From Butyricimonas virosa (GTDB taxonomy: Bacteria; Bacteroidota; Bacteroidia; Bacteroidales; Marinifilaceae), in assembly GCF_025148635.1 (NCBI RefSeq), contig NZ_CP102269.1:620001-684000 (forward strand): 64,000 nucleotides of DNA. Reading direction: 5' to 3'. A program made the position numbers and the translations under genes. The notes beneath the pieces are model-generated. The model was not told the DNA's origin. It saw only the letters and a list, made by a program, of their open reading frames with translations, and did not search any database. Positions 8,947-17,493 of the stretch are shown here, piece by piece. Every line of letters begins with the position of its first letter. The first letter of the stretch is position 1.

Positions 8947-9897
8947 TCATTCTTTATCAAAATAACCAACAGGGAGCGGATCATTCGGGCAAAACGAATT
9001 CTGCAAGGCAACCGGGTCCATCTCCATCTCTTTAACCATAAAATCAGCGATCAGGAAAGCTCTCTGTTTCACAATATCGAAACGGGCAAAAATGCGATCC
9101 ATCTCGCTCTTCGGAGTTGACATCAAGAACGAAAGATAATCCCCCAAGTCATCTCCATCCTTATGCGGCATGAAATAACCATACTCAAGGAATGCATTCG
9201 ACCCCACGAATCCATTCGTGTACAAAACGTAATGGTAAGCATCAAACTCCCCTTCCGGATCAGCATCCTCCTCTTCATCAAACATATAAATAAACTGATA
9301 CGTCACCAAAGCAAAGAACTCATCCGGCACCGTCATCGTGTTATAAATATTACTCATGATTGCCGTCACGATCCCCGTATTCATGGCATCCCAATCGCTA
9401 TCCGTGAAAGCTTCCATCTTCACTCCGACATTCGAAACCGCCAAACCATGATTATTTGTCACTAACGTGTTCACCAGATTCGATTTATTATAAGAAGACG
9501 TATTACAAATAGAATCTACCAGATAAATCTTCTTCGGCAGGAACTTAGCAATAAATGCCTCCGGATAACCGGCAAACACTTTCTCCAACATAAACGTCAC
9601 CATTTGAGCCACATGATCCTTATTCCCACTCTTCACGGGAGCGTACCAGTAAACCGTCCGCCCGTTCCAAGTGGTATAAAACTCCGTCTGATCAAAATCG
9701 TACAGCACAAACGAACCGTATTTCTCGTACACGGAATAAATCAACTCTTCCAACGAGCCCTCCTCCCCGCGAGGTAAATCAAAAGGAGGATTCCCCAATT
9801 CCGGTATCGGGTTTATTGAATCTTCCGATCCACATGAGGCCATTCCCGACAGGAATAAAGCCAACATGATATATATCGCCATTTTCATCGTTTTCAT
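8947..9897 (-). CDS. Lipoprotein resembling Mx1-type metallopeptidases, zinc site missing
   Basis: A 316-residue lipoprotein (lipobox GMASC). In the position after SusD, Bacteroidota loci often carry a 'putative zinc-binding metallopeptidase' lipoprotein (Peptidase_Mx1 type). This protein has similar features: an early YGSFVLYDF segment, LPKKIYLVDS, a PDEF motif, GFVGSNAF, and a C-terminal helical stretch. The HExxH expected some ten residues before PDEF is absent; by my alignment TAIMS stands there. The assignment is from memory of the family, so it is tentative, but there is no HExxH anywhere in the protein. A non-catalytic substrate-binding surface lipoprotein is the simplest reading. It is co-transcribed with SusD, 15 bases upstream. 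Confidence 0.75.
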   Translation of the reverse strand: MKTMKMAIYIMLALFLSGMASCGSEDSINPIPELGNPPFDLPRGEEGSLEELIYSVYEKYGSFVLYDFDQTEFYTTWNGRTVYWYAPVKSGNKDHVAQMVTFMLEKVFAGYPEAFIAKFLPKKIYLVDSICNTSSYNKSNLVNTLVTNNHGLAVSNVGVKMEAFTDSDWDAMNTGIVTAIMSNIYNTMTVPDEFFALVTYQFIYMFDEEEDADPEGEFDAYHYVLYTNGFVGSNAFLEYGYFMPHKDGDDLGDYLSFLMSTPKSEMDRIFARFDIVKQRAFLIADFMVKEMEMDPVALQNSFCPNDPLPVGYFDKE

Positions 9898-9912
9898 CTC
9901 TATCTATCATTA

Positions 9913-11490
9913 TTAATTTCCAACAATTGTTTCTCTGGAATTATTCGTCATTCCGTCATTGTATTCCGTTTCGGAAAGCGGGATCGGTAATAAATAATTC
10001 GGACTTTCCTGTTTCAGTACAAATGTCTTTGATGAAGTCATCGAAGAATAGAATTCATGCTTCACCTCAGGCATCCCCTGACGACGCATATCCCAAAAAC
10101 GCATGGCCTCCTCGAAACAAAGTTCCCGACGGCGTTCCTCCCAGATAAATTGAATCAAATCTTCTCGCGAGGCAAAATCCGCAACGTTCTTCGCCTGATA
10201 AGTATCCCTAGAAATTTTCTTTACCCGCAACTGATTCAACCAATTAATCGCAGTCTGGCTTACCCCGTTCTCCTTCCTAGCATACGCCTCGGCCAAATTC
10301 AGATACACCTCCGGACTCCGCCAACATTCACGGGCCTCTCCTTCACTCGTTGATAAATAACGATCCGATTTCATCGGAAGAGCCTGCCCCGAGAAATACT
10401 CCGGTCTCAACCGAGTTCCACCCAATTTGAACAACCGGGCAAAATAAACTTCTTTACGCAAATCCCCATCCTCGTACAAATTCAATAACGCATCGTCTCC
10501 CGTCCATGACGTATGGAACCCTAGCGTGTAATTCGTGTAAAATAGATTAGGAGCCAGATAATTAAACTTATTATCATTCTTACTGAAAAGAAATACAGTC
10601 TCGTCAATCGCAATCTGGTTAATCCAGAACGTTCCGCCGGAAGATCCCGGTAACCCGCAAGTCTCCCGATCAACATCATTCAAATCATAGAGTTCATTGC
10701 CACCTAGATTGATAAACTCTTCTGAAGTACGAATCACCTCCTCCCAGTCCTCTTGGAACAAGGCCACCCGGGATGCCAGAAAATAAACAGCCGCAGGCGT
10801 GATCTCCCATTTCGTGTAATTCCTACTCGCACTCTCCAGATATTTCTCAGCATTCTTCAAATCCTCATTCATCAACGCGTAAATCTCTCCCACCGTGGCC
10901 CGCTCCGTCGGGCTGACATCCACGACCGGGGAAGTACGTTTGATCACACCCAACTTATTCTTGTTCTCTTCTGACCAAGGTGTGCCATACGTGTTTACGA
11001 GACAAAAATAATGATAAGCCCGTAAAGCATACGTCTGTGCCGCCAGCTTGCAATAAGTCCCGTATTCACTCGCCTCGTACTTCATGTCCGGCAAGGCATC
11101 AACGATAATATTACACGCCAAAATATTTTTGTAACGGGCATCCCAAAAATTATCCGTGATATACTGGGAATAATCCGCCCACCACGTGTACACCATCTCC
11201 CCGTAACCCATACCGGGATCGAAATCGTCAATAAACGTCACCTTACTATTGTTATACATCGACTCGTCATAATATAACGGACCCATCTCCACGTCGTCCG
11301 TCATCAGATGAATCCATTCGATCTGGGACGCAAACTTATCCGGATACCCCTCTCCCAATAATATCGGAACATAATCATTCACCAGTGAAGGAATTAACAA
11401 ATCATCGGAATCTTCCTTCAAATAATCATCACAAGCCAACAAAAACCACGGCAAGAACAAGGTTAGAATATATATATTTACTTTTTTCAT
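9913..11490 (-). CDS. SusD/RagB-family outer-membrane lipoprotein
   Basis: A 525-residue surface lipoprotein (lipobox LLAC) of the SusD family, the lid that binds substrate for the SusC barrel next door. Visible family features are the early DDYLKEDSDD motif, the helical TPR-like core (AQTYALRAYHYFCLVNTYG, then GEIYALMNEDLKNAEKYL), and the C-terminal SusD signature: EVYLNLAEAYAR, LNQLRVKKI, and FIWEERRRELCFEEAMRFWDMRR, ending with the PIPLSE segment. It begins 12 bases after the SusC stop. Ligand specificity cannot be read from the sequence; the neighbouring thioredoxins and the absence of glycoside hydrolases argue against a simple glycan. Confidence 0.95.
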   Translation of the reverse strand: MKKVNIYILTLFLPWFLLACDDYLKEDSDDLLIPSLVNDYVPILLGEGYPDKFASQIEWIHLMTDDVEMGPLYYDESMYNNSKVTFIDDFDPGMGYGEMVYTWWADYSQYITDNFWDARYKNILACNIIVDALPDMKYEASEYGTYCKLAAQTYALRAYHYFCLVNTYGTPWSEENKNKLGVIKRTSPVVDVSPTERATVGEIYALMNEDLKNAEKYLESASRNYTKWEITPAAVYFLASRVALFQEDWEEVIRTSEEFINLGGNELYDLNDVDRETCGLPGSSGGTFWINQIAIDETVFLFSKNDNKFNYLAPNLFYTNYTLGFHTSWTGDDALLNLYEDGDLRKEVYFARLFKLGGTRLRPEYFSGQALPMKSDRYLSTSEGEARECWRSPEVYLNLAEAYARKENGVSQTAINWLNQLRVKKISRDTYQAKNVADFASREDLIQFIWEERRRELCFEEAMRFWDMRRQGMPEVKHEFYSSMTSSKTFVLKQESPNYLLPIPLSETEYNDGMTNNSRETIVGN

Positions 11491-11502
11491 AACGACCTAT
11501 TT

Positions 11503-14500
11503 TTAGAAAGACACATTTATCCCAAAACTATACGTCGGAAGGGCCGGGATATTCGCACCATTCGTCTCCGGATCCAGACCTTTCCATTTCTTATCGGCAA
11601 TCGTGAACAAATTCGTCACCTGAAACCGCACCAGCATACTGGAAATATGTAGGAAATCCAACACGTTCTGCGGCACGCTATAACTCAACGCCACCATTTT
11701 CAATTTCAGGAAATCGGCCTTCGCCACCCGGATGTCGCTGTCATTATACAAATTGTAAGGATCAGAATGCCCGGAAATCCCCTCTGAAATATCATACACG
11801 CTGCCAGTTTCCGTGGCCAAGTAATTCTTCATATCCGTCGAGTTATAAGGAGCCGGATAAATCGTGTTATCCCCCGCCTGTTTCCAACACTTCAGCCACT
11901 CATCCGAAAGATTCGTCAAAGGATCAATCGTGTAAGAATCGTAAAATTTCGGAAGACGGGAAACACTACCCGTACTGTAAGCAAAATTCAAGGATAAAGA
12001 AAGTACTTTCTTGAAAGTCACCTGCGTGTCGAATCCCCCAGAAAGTTTCGGGAATATAGAACCGCAATGCACTAATTCCAAATCCTGCCGCAACGCCCGA
12101 TGCACCTTTTGCCCGTTTTTCGCGTAAAACAAAGGATAACCATTATCCTGATTTATTCCGGCAAAACGATAAGCATACATGGAACCGATAGGTTGTCCCT
12201 CCACGGCCAACGTCCCCGCCAACATCTGATCCACCACGGAAGCCTCGCTCAAATCATCCCGATTCGCCAACGTGATCTCGTTCACGTTACGCCCGAAATT
12301 AAACCCGAAACGCCAATCCCAATCCCGGTTATTCACCAAACCCAAGTTCACAAATCCCTCGAAACCCTTGTTTACCATTTTTCCCGCATTATAATACAAC
12401 ACGTTTTGCCCCGTGGAGGCCGCCACTTGTTTCGACATGATCAAATCGGAAGTATTCTTCCGGTAAATATCAAATCCTCCCTTTACCCGTCCGTCGAACA
12501 AAGCGAAATCGACAGCCGCATTCCAAGATTTTGTCTTCTCCCAACGCAAATCGGGATTCGGCAATTTTGAAATCTTTGAAATCGGTAATCCAGTTACCCC
12601 GTCTCGATCTCCCACTGTTACAATCAAGTAAGGAGTAGCACTCTCGTGAATATTTCCCTGAATACCGTAAGAACCCCGGAATGACAAATTATTAATCCAT
12701 TTTGCATTTTCCAAAAATGATTCATTCGAGGCAATCCATTTCACGGCAAACGAATAAGTCGGCAACCACCTGTATTTCGGGTCACTACCAAATTTATTGG
12801 AACCGTCCGAACGAATATTGGCATTGAACACGTACCGGTTATCATAGCAATAACTGGCAATCCCGAAAAATGAAGCGACTTGCGTGAACGAATTTGTATT
12901 CGTCGGCTTATTTCCCCCGTACGTGCTGATATAACTCGGCGTCTCCACCGGACTGAACATCTCCCCGAACTCCGGCACCCAACCGTATCCCGTCGTGGAG
13001 ACACCTTTATACTCGTTCCGACGAGCCTCCGTCCCGACAGAAACCGAAACATCATGAATACCAAACAGATGCGAATAAGACAACATATTACGCAACGTGT
13101 AACCGCTTTTGCGAGTACTTCCCTGCGTCAACATTCCCCCGTAAGGTAACCTTGAATCGGAAAACTCCGGGTCGTACTCCGTGTAAGCGCCATACTCGTA
13201 TCCCCGGATTTCAGTCACTTTATACGATTGTGCAGTCGCCCAATCCCTCGTATTCGTGTTCCCAGTATGCCACGAAAATGTTCCCTCGTACTTTAACCCT
13301 TTCCATAATTTTAACCTCAAAGCCAGCAAAGCGTTAAAATCATCCATTTTAGAAGACTTACCCGTGTTCTTCAACTCTTTCAAAATATTATACCCAATAT
13401 AATCCCGTCCCGTACTTCCGGCAGCCCGATAACTCATGTAATACGAACCGTCCTCGTTATAAGCCGGCATGGTCCGGGTCGTTGAATAAGCATAATCAAA
13501 CGGATTCACCACGGAAGAATACCCCGTATTAGAAGTCGTGGCATAATCAATCTTGGCCGTAAATCCCAAGTATTCATTATACTCCGCATCCACCTTTGCC
13601 AATGCACTGAATTTTTCAGAATCAGATCCCTTAGCCGCCCCCTCTATATTTGAATACCCCGCCGATACATAATACTTAACCGCCTCCGTTCCCCCACTAA
13701 CATTCAGCGCATGCGTGTGCGTGACATCCGAACGGAATAACAAATCAAACCAATCCGTGTTTCTACCCTGTAACTTCTCCACCTTCTGTTCAAACTCCGC
13801 CTGTGAAATTTGCTTGCTCATCAATTGCTCGTAAGCCGCCTCGAACGTTTCCCCCGTGGGTACACGCCCGAAATTCATATTTGACTCTATCAACTGACGA
13901 GAAAAAAGCACCCGTTCTTGCGAATTCATTCGATGATAATCCTTGTAAGACGGACGAGTATTTAACGTCAGATTCCCGTTATACGAGATCACCGGTCGAC
14001 CAATCACGCCCTTTTTCGTTGTAATCACGATCACCCCGTTAGCCGCCTTCACCCCATAGATAGCCGTTGCGGAAGCATCCTTTAACACCGTAATTGTCTC
14101 GATGTCCTGTGGGTTCAAACCTGCAATGGCATTACCAATCAAATATTCGGCATCCTCACTATTTATATCTGAAGCCGTAAAGGGCACATCCTGTTCCAAA
14201 ATCACCCCATCAACCACCCAAACCGGAGATTTATTTCCATTGATCGTGGCATTTCCTCGAATCCTGATTTTCGGAGTTGCACTCGGTTCTCCGGAAGTAT
14301 TCAGCACCATCATACCGGGAATACGCCCTTGTAACATCTGGTCAATCGATCCGACTCCCTGCACCATAATATCTTTGGCTTTCACCGTGGAAATGGCACT
14401 TGCCGACTCTCTCCGGCTAATCGTCTGGTAACCTGTTACCACGACTTCTTCCATATCATGAGAATCATCCTGCAACACGACATGCAGCATTTTCTGTCCG

Positions 14501-15072
14501 GTCCACCTCACCTCCCGACTTTTCATCCCGATAAATGAAAACTGAAGAGTCAAAGAATCCTGTCTCACAGTCGTCAACGTGAACTCACCCTTCAAATCCG
14601 TTGCCACACCAATCGTCGTCCCTTTTATCAAAACAGTAACTCCCGGTAAAGGTTGCTCCCTCTCATCCTTCACTATCCCCTTGATCACCACCTCTTCCGG
14701 CTCCTTCCGTTGTTGTACTTTCGTCAAAACAATCACCCCGTTATCATACAGGCACTTAATTCCCTTGCCTGCAAAAACTTCATCCAACAGAGCCAGAACC
14801 TGCCGCTCCTTAACATGAACATCGAAACGAGGAATAGCCTCCACGTACTCACTCTTGTACATAAAACGAATACCCGTTTGCTCCTTAATCTCCCGAAGAA
14901 ATTCTTCCACACTACAATTTTTCATGTCCACACTGACCACCTGATTCTGGGCAACCACGTCGCCCCGAACCTGTACCAGTAACACGAACATCAGAAAACA
15001 CATCATTTTCATCACTCTAAAGATTTTTTGAGCCGAGCGTAAATTTCCTTTACATTCTCCACTTTTTTTCAT
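11503..15072 (-). CDS. SusC/RagA-family TonB-dependent transporter with STN signalling domain
   Basis: This 1189-residue TonB-dependent outer-membrane transporter has a signal peptide (VRGDVVAQ), an STN domain (about 45-118, VDMKNCSVEEFLREIKEQTG), a carboxypeptidase-regulatory-like domain (about 130-210, PGVTVLIKGTTIGVATD), the TonB-box region EEVVVTGYQ, a plug (RIRGNATINGNKSPVWVVDG and LKDASATAIYGVKAANGVI) and a barrel ending TYSFGINVSF. The STN domain and the FecR/sigma pair upstream mark it as a signalling transporter. It forms an operon with SusD 12 bases downstream. Start at ATGAAAAAAAGT; the bases around the start are nearly the same as at the locus A SusC. Confidence 0.95.
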   Translation of the reverse strand: MKKSGECKGNLRSAQKIFRVMKMMCFLMFVLLVQVRGDVVAQNQVVSVDMKNCSVEEFLREIKEQTGIRFMYKSEYVEAIPRFDVHVKERQVLALLDEVFAGKGIKCLYDNGVIVLTKVQQRKEPEEVVIKGIVKDEREQPLPGVTVLIKGTTIGVATDLKGEFTLTTVRQDSLTLQFSFIGMKSREVRWTGQKMLHVVLQDDSHDMEEVVVTGYQTISRRESASAISTVKAKDIMVQGVGSIDQMLQGRIPGMMVLNTSGEPSATPKIRIRGNATINGNKSPVWVVDGVILEQDVPFTASDINSEDAEYLIGNAIAGLNPQDIETITVLKDASATAIYGVKAANGVIVITTKKGVIGRPVISYNGNLTLNTRPSYKDYHRMNSQERVLFSRQLIESNMNFGRVPTGETFEAAYEQLMSKQISQAEFEQKVEKLQGRNTDWFDLLFRSDVTHTHALNVSGGTEAVKYYVSAGYSNIEGAAKGSDSEKFSALAKVDAEYNEYLGFTAKIDYATTSNTGYSSVVNPFDYAYSTTRTMPAYNEDGSYYMSYRAAGSTGRDYIGYNILKELKNTGKSSKMDDFNALLALRLKLWKGLKYEGTFSWHTGNTNTRDWATAQSYKVTEIRGYEYGAYTEYDPEFSDSRLPYGGMLTQGSTRKSGYTLRNMLSYSHLFGIHDVSVSVGTEARRNEYKGVSTTGYGWVPEFGEMFSPVETPSYISTYGGNKPTNTNSFTQVASFFGIASYCYDNRYVFNANIRSDGSNKFGSDPKYRWLPTYSFAVKWIASNESFLENAKWINNLSFRGSYGIQGNIHESATPYLIVTVGDRDGVTGLPISKISKLPNPDLRWEKTKSWNAAVDFALFDGRVKGGFDIYRKNTSDLIMSKQVAASTGQNVLYYNAGKMVNKGFEGFVNLGLVNNRDWDWRFGFNFGRNVNEITLANRDDLSEASVVDQMLAGTLAVEGQPIGSMYAYRFAGINQDNGYPLFYAKNGQKVHRALRQDLELVHCGSIFPKLSGGFDTQVTFKKVLSLSLNFAYSTGSVSRLPKFYDSYTIDPLTNLSDEWLKCWKQAGDNTIYPAPYNSTDMKNYLATETGSVYDISEGISGHSDPYNLYNDSDIRVAKADFLKLKMVALSYSVPQNVLDFLHISSMLVRFQVTNLFTIADKKWKGLDPETNGANIPALPTYSFGINVSF

Positions 15073-15127
15073 AACTTTGTTGATAATAAATTATTATTAG
15101 CCAGAGCCAACTGGCGTTCACTACAAG

Positions 15128-15153
15128 ACGGAAGGATCTGCCAATCTTTCCGT
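15128..15153 (-). promoter_or_regulatory. Hairpin between fecR and susC (locus B)
   Basis: A 10-bp stem with one G-U pair (15128-15137 with 15144-15153) and a 6-nt loop starts two bases after the FecR stop codon. A shorter stem (GCCAG 15100-15104 with CTGGC 15111-15115) follows in the SusC leader. Position matches the hairpins after the other FecR genes. No U-tract follows in the minus direction, so a plain terminator is unlikely. Confidence 0.55.
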
Positions 15154-15155
15154 TT

Positions 15156-16310
15156 TTACTTTATACTCACTACAATCGTTTTATTTTTCACGTTGAAATG
15201 CGCACCCGTGCTTATCTCCAAAAAGTGCAGGAACTCTTCCACCTCACCATAGCGTTTCATATCACCGGACAAACGGATTTCCTTCAATTCTGCATCAGCA
15301 TAAACCACGTCACAATCATACCATAAAGCCAACTTATTCATCACGTCCTCCAAGCGGTCGTCACTAAAAACAAAATCCCCGTTTTTCCAATCGATGTACT
15401 TTCTGACATCAACCTCTTTTACCACAATCCCGTTCGTCTCCACGTCACAAACGGCCAGTTGATTCGGCGTCAACATCACCTGCCGGGTTCCGTTCTCCAC
15501 TTCCACTCGTCCCTTCACCAGCACGGACGCCACAACCTTCTCCTTCCGGGAATTTACATTGAATTCCGTACCGACAGCCGCCACTTCCACCCCGTTCGCC
15601 TCCACGACAAACGGGTGATCCGCATCTGCCTGCACCTTAAAATAAGCCTCGCCTTTCAACCGCACCACTCTCTTTTCCCCCACAAAGCGCACCGGGTATA
15701 CCAACTCACTCTCTGAATTCACCCACACCTCGGAACCGTCTGCCAACACGATCCGGTACTCTCCTCCCCGATTCACGACCAACCTGTTATACACTACATT
15801 CCCGACCTCTCCTGTAACCATCGAATCTCGATAAGCGACCATTCCTTCCTGCTTCACGTCAATAGCAACAGACTGCTCCTCTCGTAACGACTTTCGTTCC
15901 TTTCCCAACTCAACCATGTCTCCCGTTGAAAGAAACAAGCAAGCTTTGGAAGAACCGTGATGAATCACCCCGTTTTCGACCATTTGCACTTCCCTCATCT
16001 CTTCGCTTCTCCAATAATACCCGATTCCGGCCAAGATAAAAACACTCACGCAAGCGGCAAACGCCACGGCTCGCCGGAGCATCATCCTCTTCTTTGCCAC
16101 CTGCCGAAAACGCCGTTCCCCCTTCCGGGACACCAACCCTTCCCGCATCACCCAACGCTGGCGTAAAAACTCTCGTTGCAAATCTTCATAATACCGACGA
16201 TTCTCCACCTTCTCCCCCAACCAATTTTCCACATCCCGCAGCTCCTCCGGGGAGAGAGATTCCCCCTGCCAGTATTCAAGTAATCGTATATCCCATTCTT
16301 CTCGATTCAT
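15156..16310 (-). CDS. FecR-family anti-sigma regulator
   Basis: A 384-residue FecR-family membrane regulator. The cytoplasmic N-terminus (about 1-75, WDIRLLEYWQGESLSPEELRD) would bind the sigma factor, one transmembrane helix follows (about 80-101, AVAFAACVSVFILAGIGYY), then the periplasmic FecR domain (about 180-275, GGEYRIVLADGSEVWVNSES, RLKGEAYFKVQADADHPF) and the C-terminal DUF4974 domain (about 310-384). It lies upstream of its SusC partner. Unlike the other two pairs, it is separated from the sigma gene by about 400 bases with a tandem repeat and stem-loop, so it may have its own promoter or be uncoupled from sigma expression. Confidence 0.93.
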   Translation of the reverse strand: MNREEWDIRLLEYWQGESLSPEELRDVENWLGEKVENRRYYEDLQREFLRQRWVMREGLVSRKGERRFRQVAKKRMMLRRAVAFAACVSVFILAGIGYYWRSEEMREVQMVENGVIHHGSSKACLFLSTGDMVELGKERKSLREEQSVAIDVKQEGMVAYRDSMVTGEVGNVVYNRLVVNRGGEYRIVLADGSEVWVNSESELVYPVRFVGEKRVVRLKGEAYFKVQADADHPFVVEANGVEVAAVGTEFNVNSRKEKVVASVLVKGRVEVENGTRQVMLTPNQLAVCDVETNGIVVKEVDVRKYIDWKNGDFVFSDDRLEDVMNKLALWYDCDVVYADAELKEIRLSGDMKRYGEVEEFLHFLEISTGAHFNVKNKTIVVSIK

Positions 16311-16446
16311 ATTATTCTACTCAATGTTCACATATAGTAGACATCAAAAAGCAAAACGGTTGACAGGAAAATGAAAATATTTTCAAAAATTATCGTGATT
16401 ATTTATTTTTTTCCTTGTAGAGAGCACATTGAAGATACGGAAAAAT

Positions 16447-16490
16447 CAAATCCATCATGCCGACGAGAAACCTCGGCAAGCAGGGATTTG
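16447..16490 (-). promoter_or_regulatory. Two-tier stem-loop with U-rich tail upstream of fecR
   Basis: An outer 7-bp stem (CAAATCC 16484-16490 with GGATTTG 16447-16453 on the minus strand), an internal loop, and an inner 6-bp stem (TGCCGA with TCGGCA) with a 9-nt loop. On the minus strand the outer stem is followed by ATTTTTCC. It could be a terminator after the sigma transcript, an attenuator in the FecR leader, or part of a small RNA. No known riboswitch was recognised. Confidence 0.55.
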
Positions 16491-16619
16491 TCCAGGCAAT
16501 GTGAGCATTTTGATAAAATACCTATCTGTTCGAACTATTATTCTGTAAGCAAGTTTTTATAATAGAGTTATCCAATCATTAATAATTACTATTATAATCT
16601 AATATTTTATCATTTTAAT

Positions 16620-16660
16620 AGGAGCGGAATGGGAGTGGAATAGGAGCGGAATGGGAGCGG
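16620..16660. repeat. 11-bp tandem repeat, 3.7 copies
   Basis: The plus strand reads AGGAGCGGAAT, GGGAGTGGAAT, AGGAGCGGAAT, GGGAGCGG: an 11-bp unit in 3.7 copies, or a 22-bp unit nearly repeated. It is a G-rich island in very AT-rich flanks, 55 bases after the sigma stop in transcript direction. The 11-bp period is close to one helical turn, so each copy would face the same side of the DNA, as in arrays of operator sites; that role is inference. Confidence 0.85.
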
Positions 16661-16714
16661 CTTACAACATGATAACAATATTATAGCATTTTAATGACAC
16701 TATTTTACATTTAT

Positions 16715-17395
16715 TCAAACTAACTTTTTAGTGAACATTCCCAAATCTGAACGCTTACCGCCATCTTCCCTATAAACAAGCACCAACAACAAAGCTGTAT
16801 CAGAAACAATACCCCTCAACGTCTTCAGGCTACGCACCAACAACGTTTTTACCGTAGCCACGGATATGCCCAGTAATTCCGCCACTTCGACATATTTCAT
16901 ATTCTTCAAATGCACACATTCCAACACCTCCCGGCTTCTAGGTGACAACACATCAAGCGCCTTCAACACCTGATCTATCATGTCATCACGCGTTACATCC
17001 TCATTCTCCCATACACTTTCCACGACCGATATATCCGGAATCCGCCGAATCCGGCTCTGATCTTTTACCTTTCGGACAGCCATATTCCGCACGGCAACAT
17101 ACAAGTACGACCTTACCCGCTCTCCCTCTAGGTTCTCGTTCAATTTTTTCTCCCACAATCGCACGAAGAAATCCTGTACCAAGTCCTCGGCCTCCTCCAT
17201 ATCATTCAATATGGTATCAGCCCACAAAACCAATTCATTATAAAAACGGTCATACAACTCATCCACAGAGAAAGATTTTCCCTCAGAAAAATGAATCATA
17301 TGCCCCTGTTTCCCTCGCACGTATTGAGTATTATTGCTTTTATATCTAAACTCAAAAATAGACAAGATTTCTTCATTTTCCAAAAAGCCAATCAT
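16715..17395 (-). CDS. ECF-type RNA polymerase sigma factor
   Basis: A sigma-70 ECF factor of 226 residues as drawn. The sigma-2 region covers ADTILNDMEEAEDLVQDFFVRLWE and VRSYLYVAVRNMAVRKVK; sigma-4 covers LKNMKYVEVAELLGISVATVKTLLVRSLKTL. The true start may be the ATG at 17299 (MIHFSEGKSF), which would remove a 32-residue leader not usual in the family. It also has about 30 residues after the sigma-4 helix-turn-helix, ending GGKRSDLGMFTKKLV, unlike the short hydrophobic tails of the other sigma factors here. It probably drives locus B together with the FecR across the gap. Confidence 0.9.
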   Translation of the reverse strand: MIGFLENEEILSIFEFRYKSNNTQYVRGKQGHMIHFSEGKSFSVDELYDRFYNELVLWADTILNDMEEAEDLVQDFFVRLWEKKLNENLEGERVRSYLYVAVRNMAVRKVKDQSRIRRIPDISVVESVWENEDVTRDDMIDQVLKALDVLSPRSREVLECVHLKNMKYVEVAELLGISVATVKTLLVRSLKTLRGIVSDTALLLVLVYREDGGKRSDLGMFTKKLV

Positions 17396-17436
17396 TTTTC
17401 CTAAAAAACATATCTAAATACCCGATAAATTGAGAC

Positions 17437-17473
17437 AGAAAAAAGGCAACCCTCGAATAGAAGCTTGCCTTTA
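17437..17473 (-). terminator. Rho-independent terminator ending locus C
   Basis: An 8-bp stem (AAAGGCAA with TTGCCTTT, 17442-17449 with 17465-17472) followed on the minus strand by a T-run lies about 20 bases after the stop of the thioredoxin-fusion gene. It separates locus C from the locus B sigma gene. Confidence 0.85.
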
Positions 17474-17493
17474 GTAAAATGTTAAACAAGAGA

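Larger units (their letters stand above)
16311..16714. other. 404-bp gap between sigma and fecR genes (locus B)
   Basis: No convincing gene lies here. The gap is AT-rich except for an 11-bp tandem repeat (16620-16660) and a strong stem-loop (16447-16490), described separately. A 64-codon open frame on the plus strand (16371-16562) runs through the stem-loop and has no recognisable features, so I do not call it. In the two other loci the sigma-FecR spacing is only about 90-115 bases. Confidence 0.7.

Noticed and set aside
16371..16562. 63-residue open frame on the plus strand in the sigma-fecR gap
   Set aside because: It runs through the stem-loop, has no recognisable domain, signal peptide or start signal, and its sequence is better explained as structured non-coding DNA.
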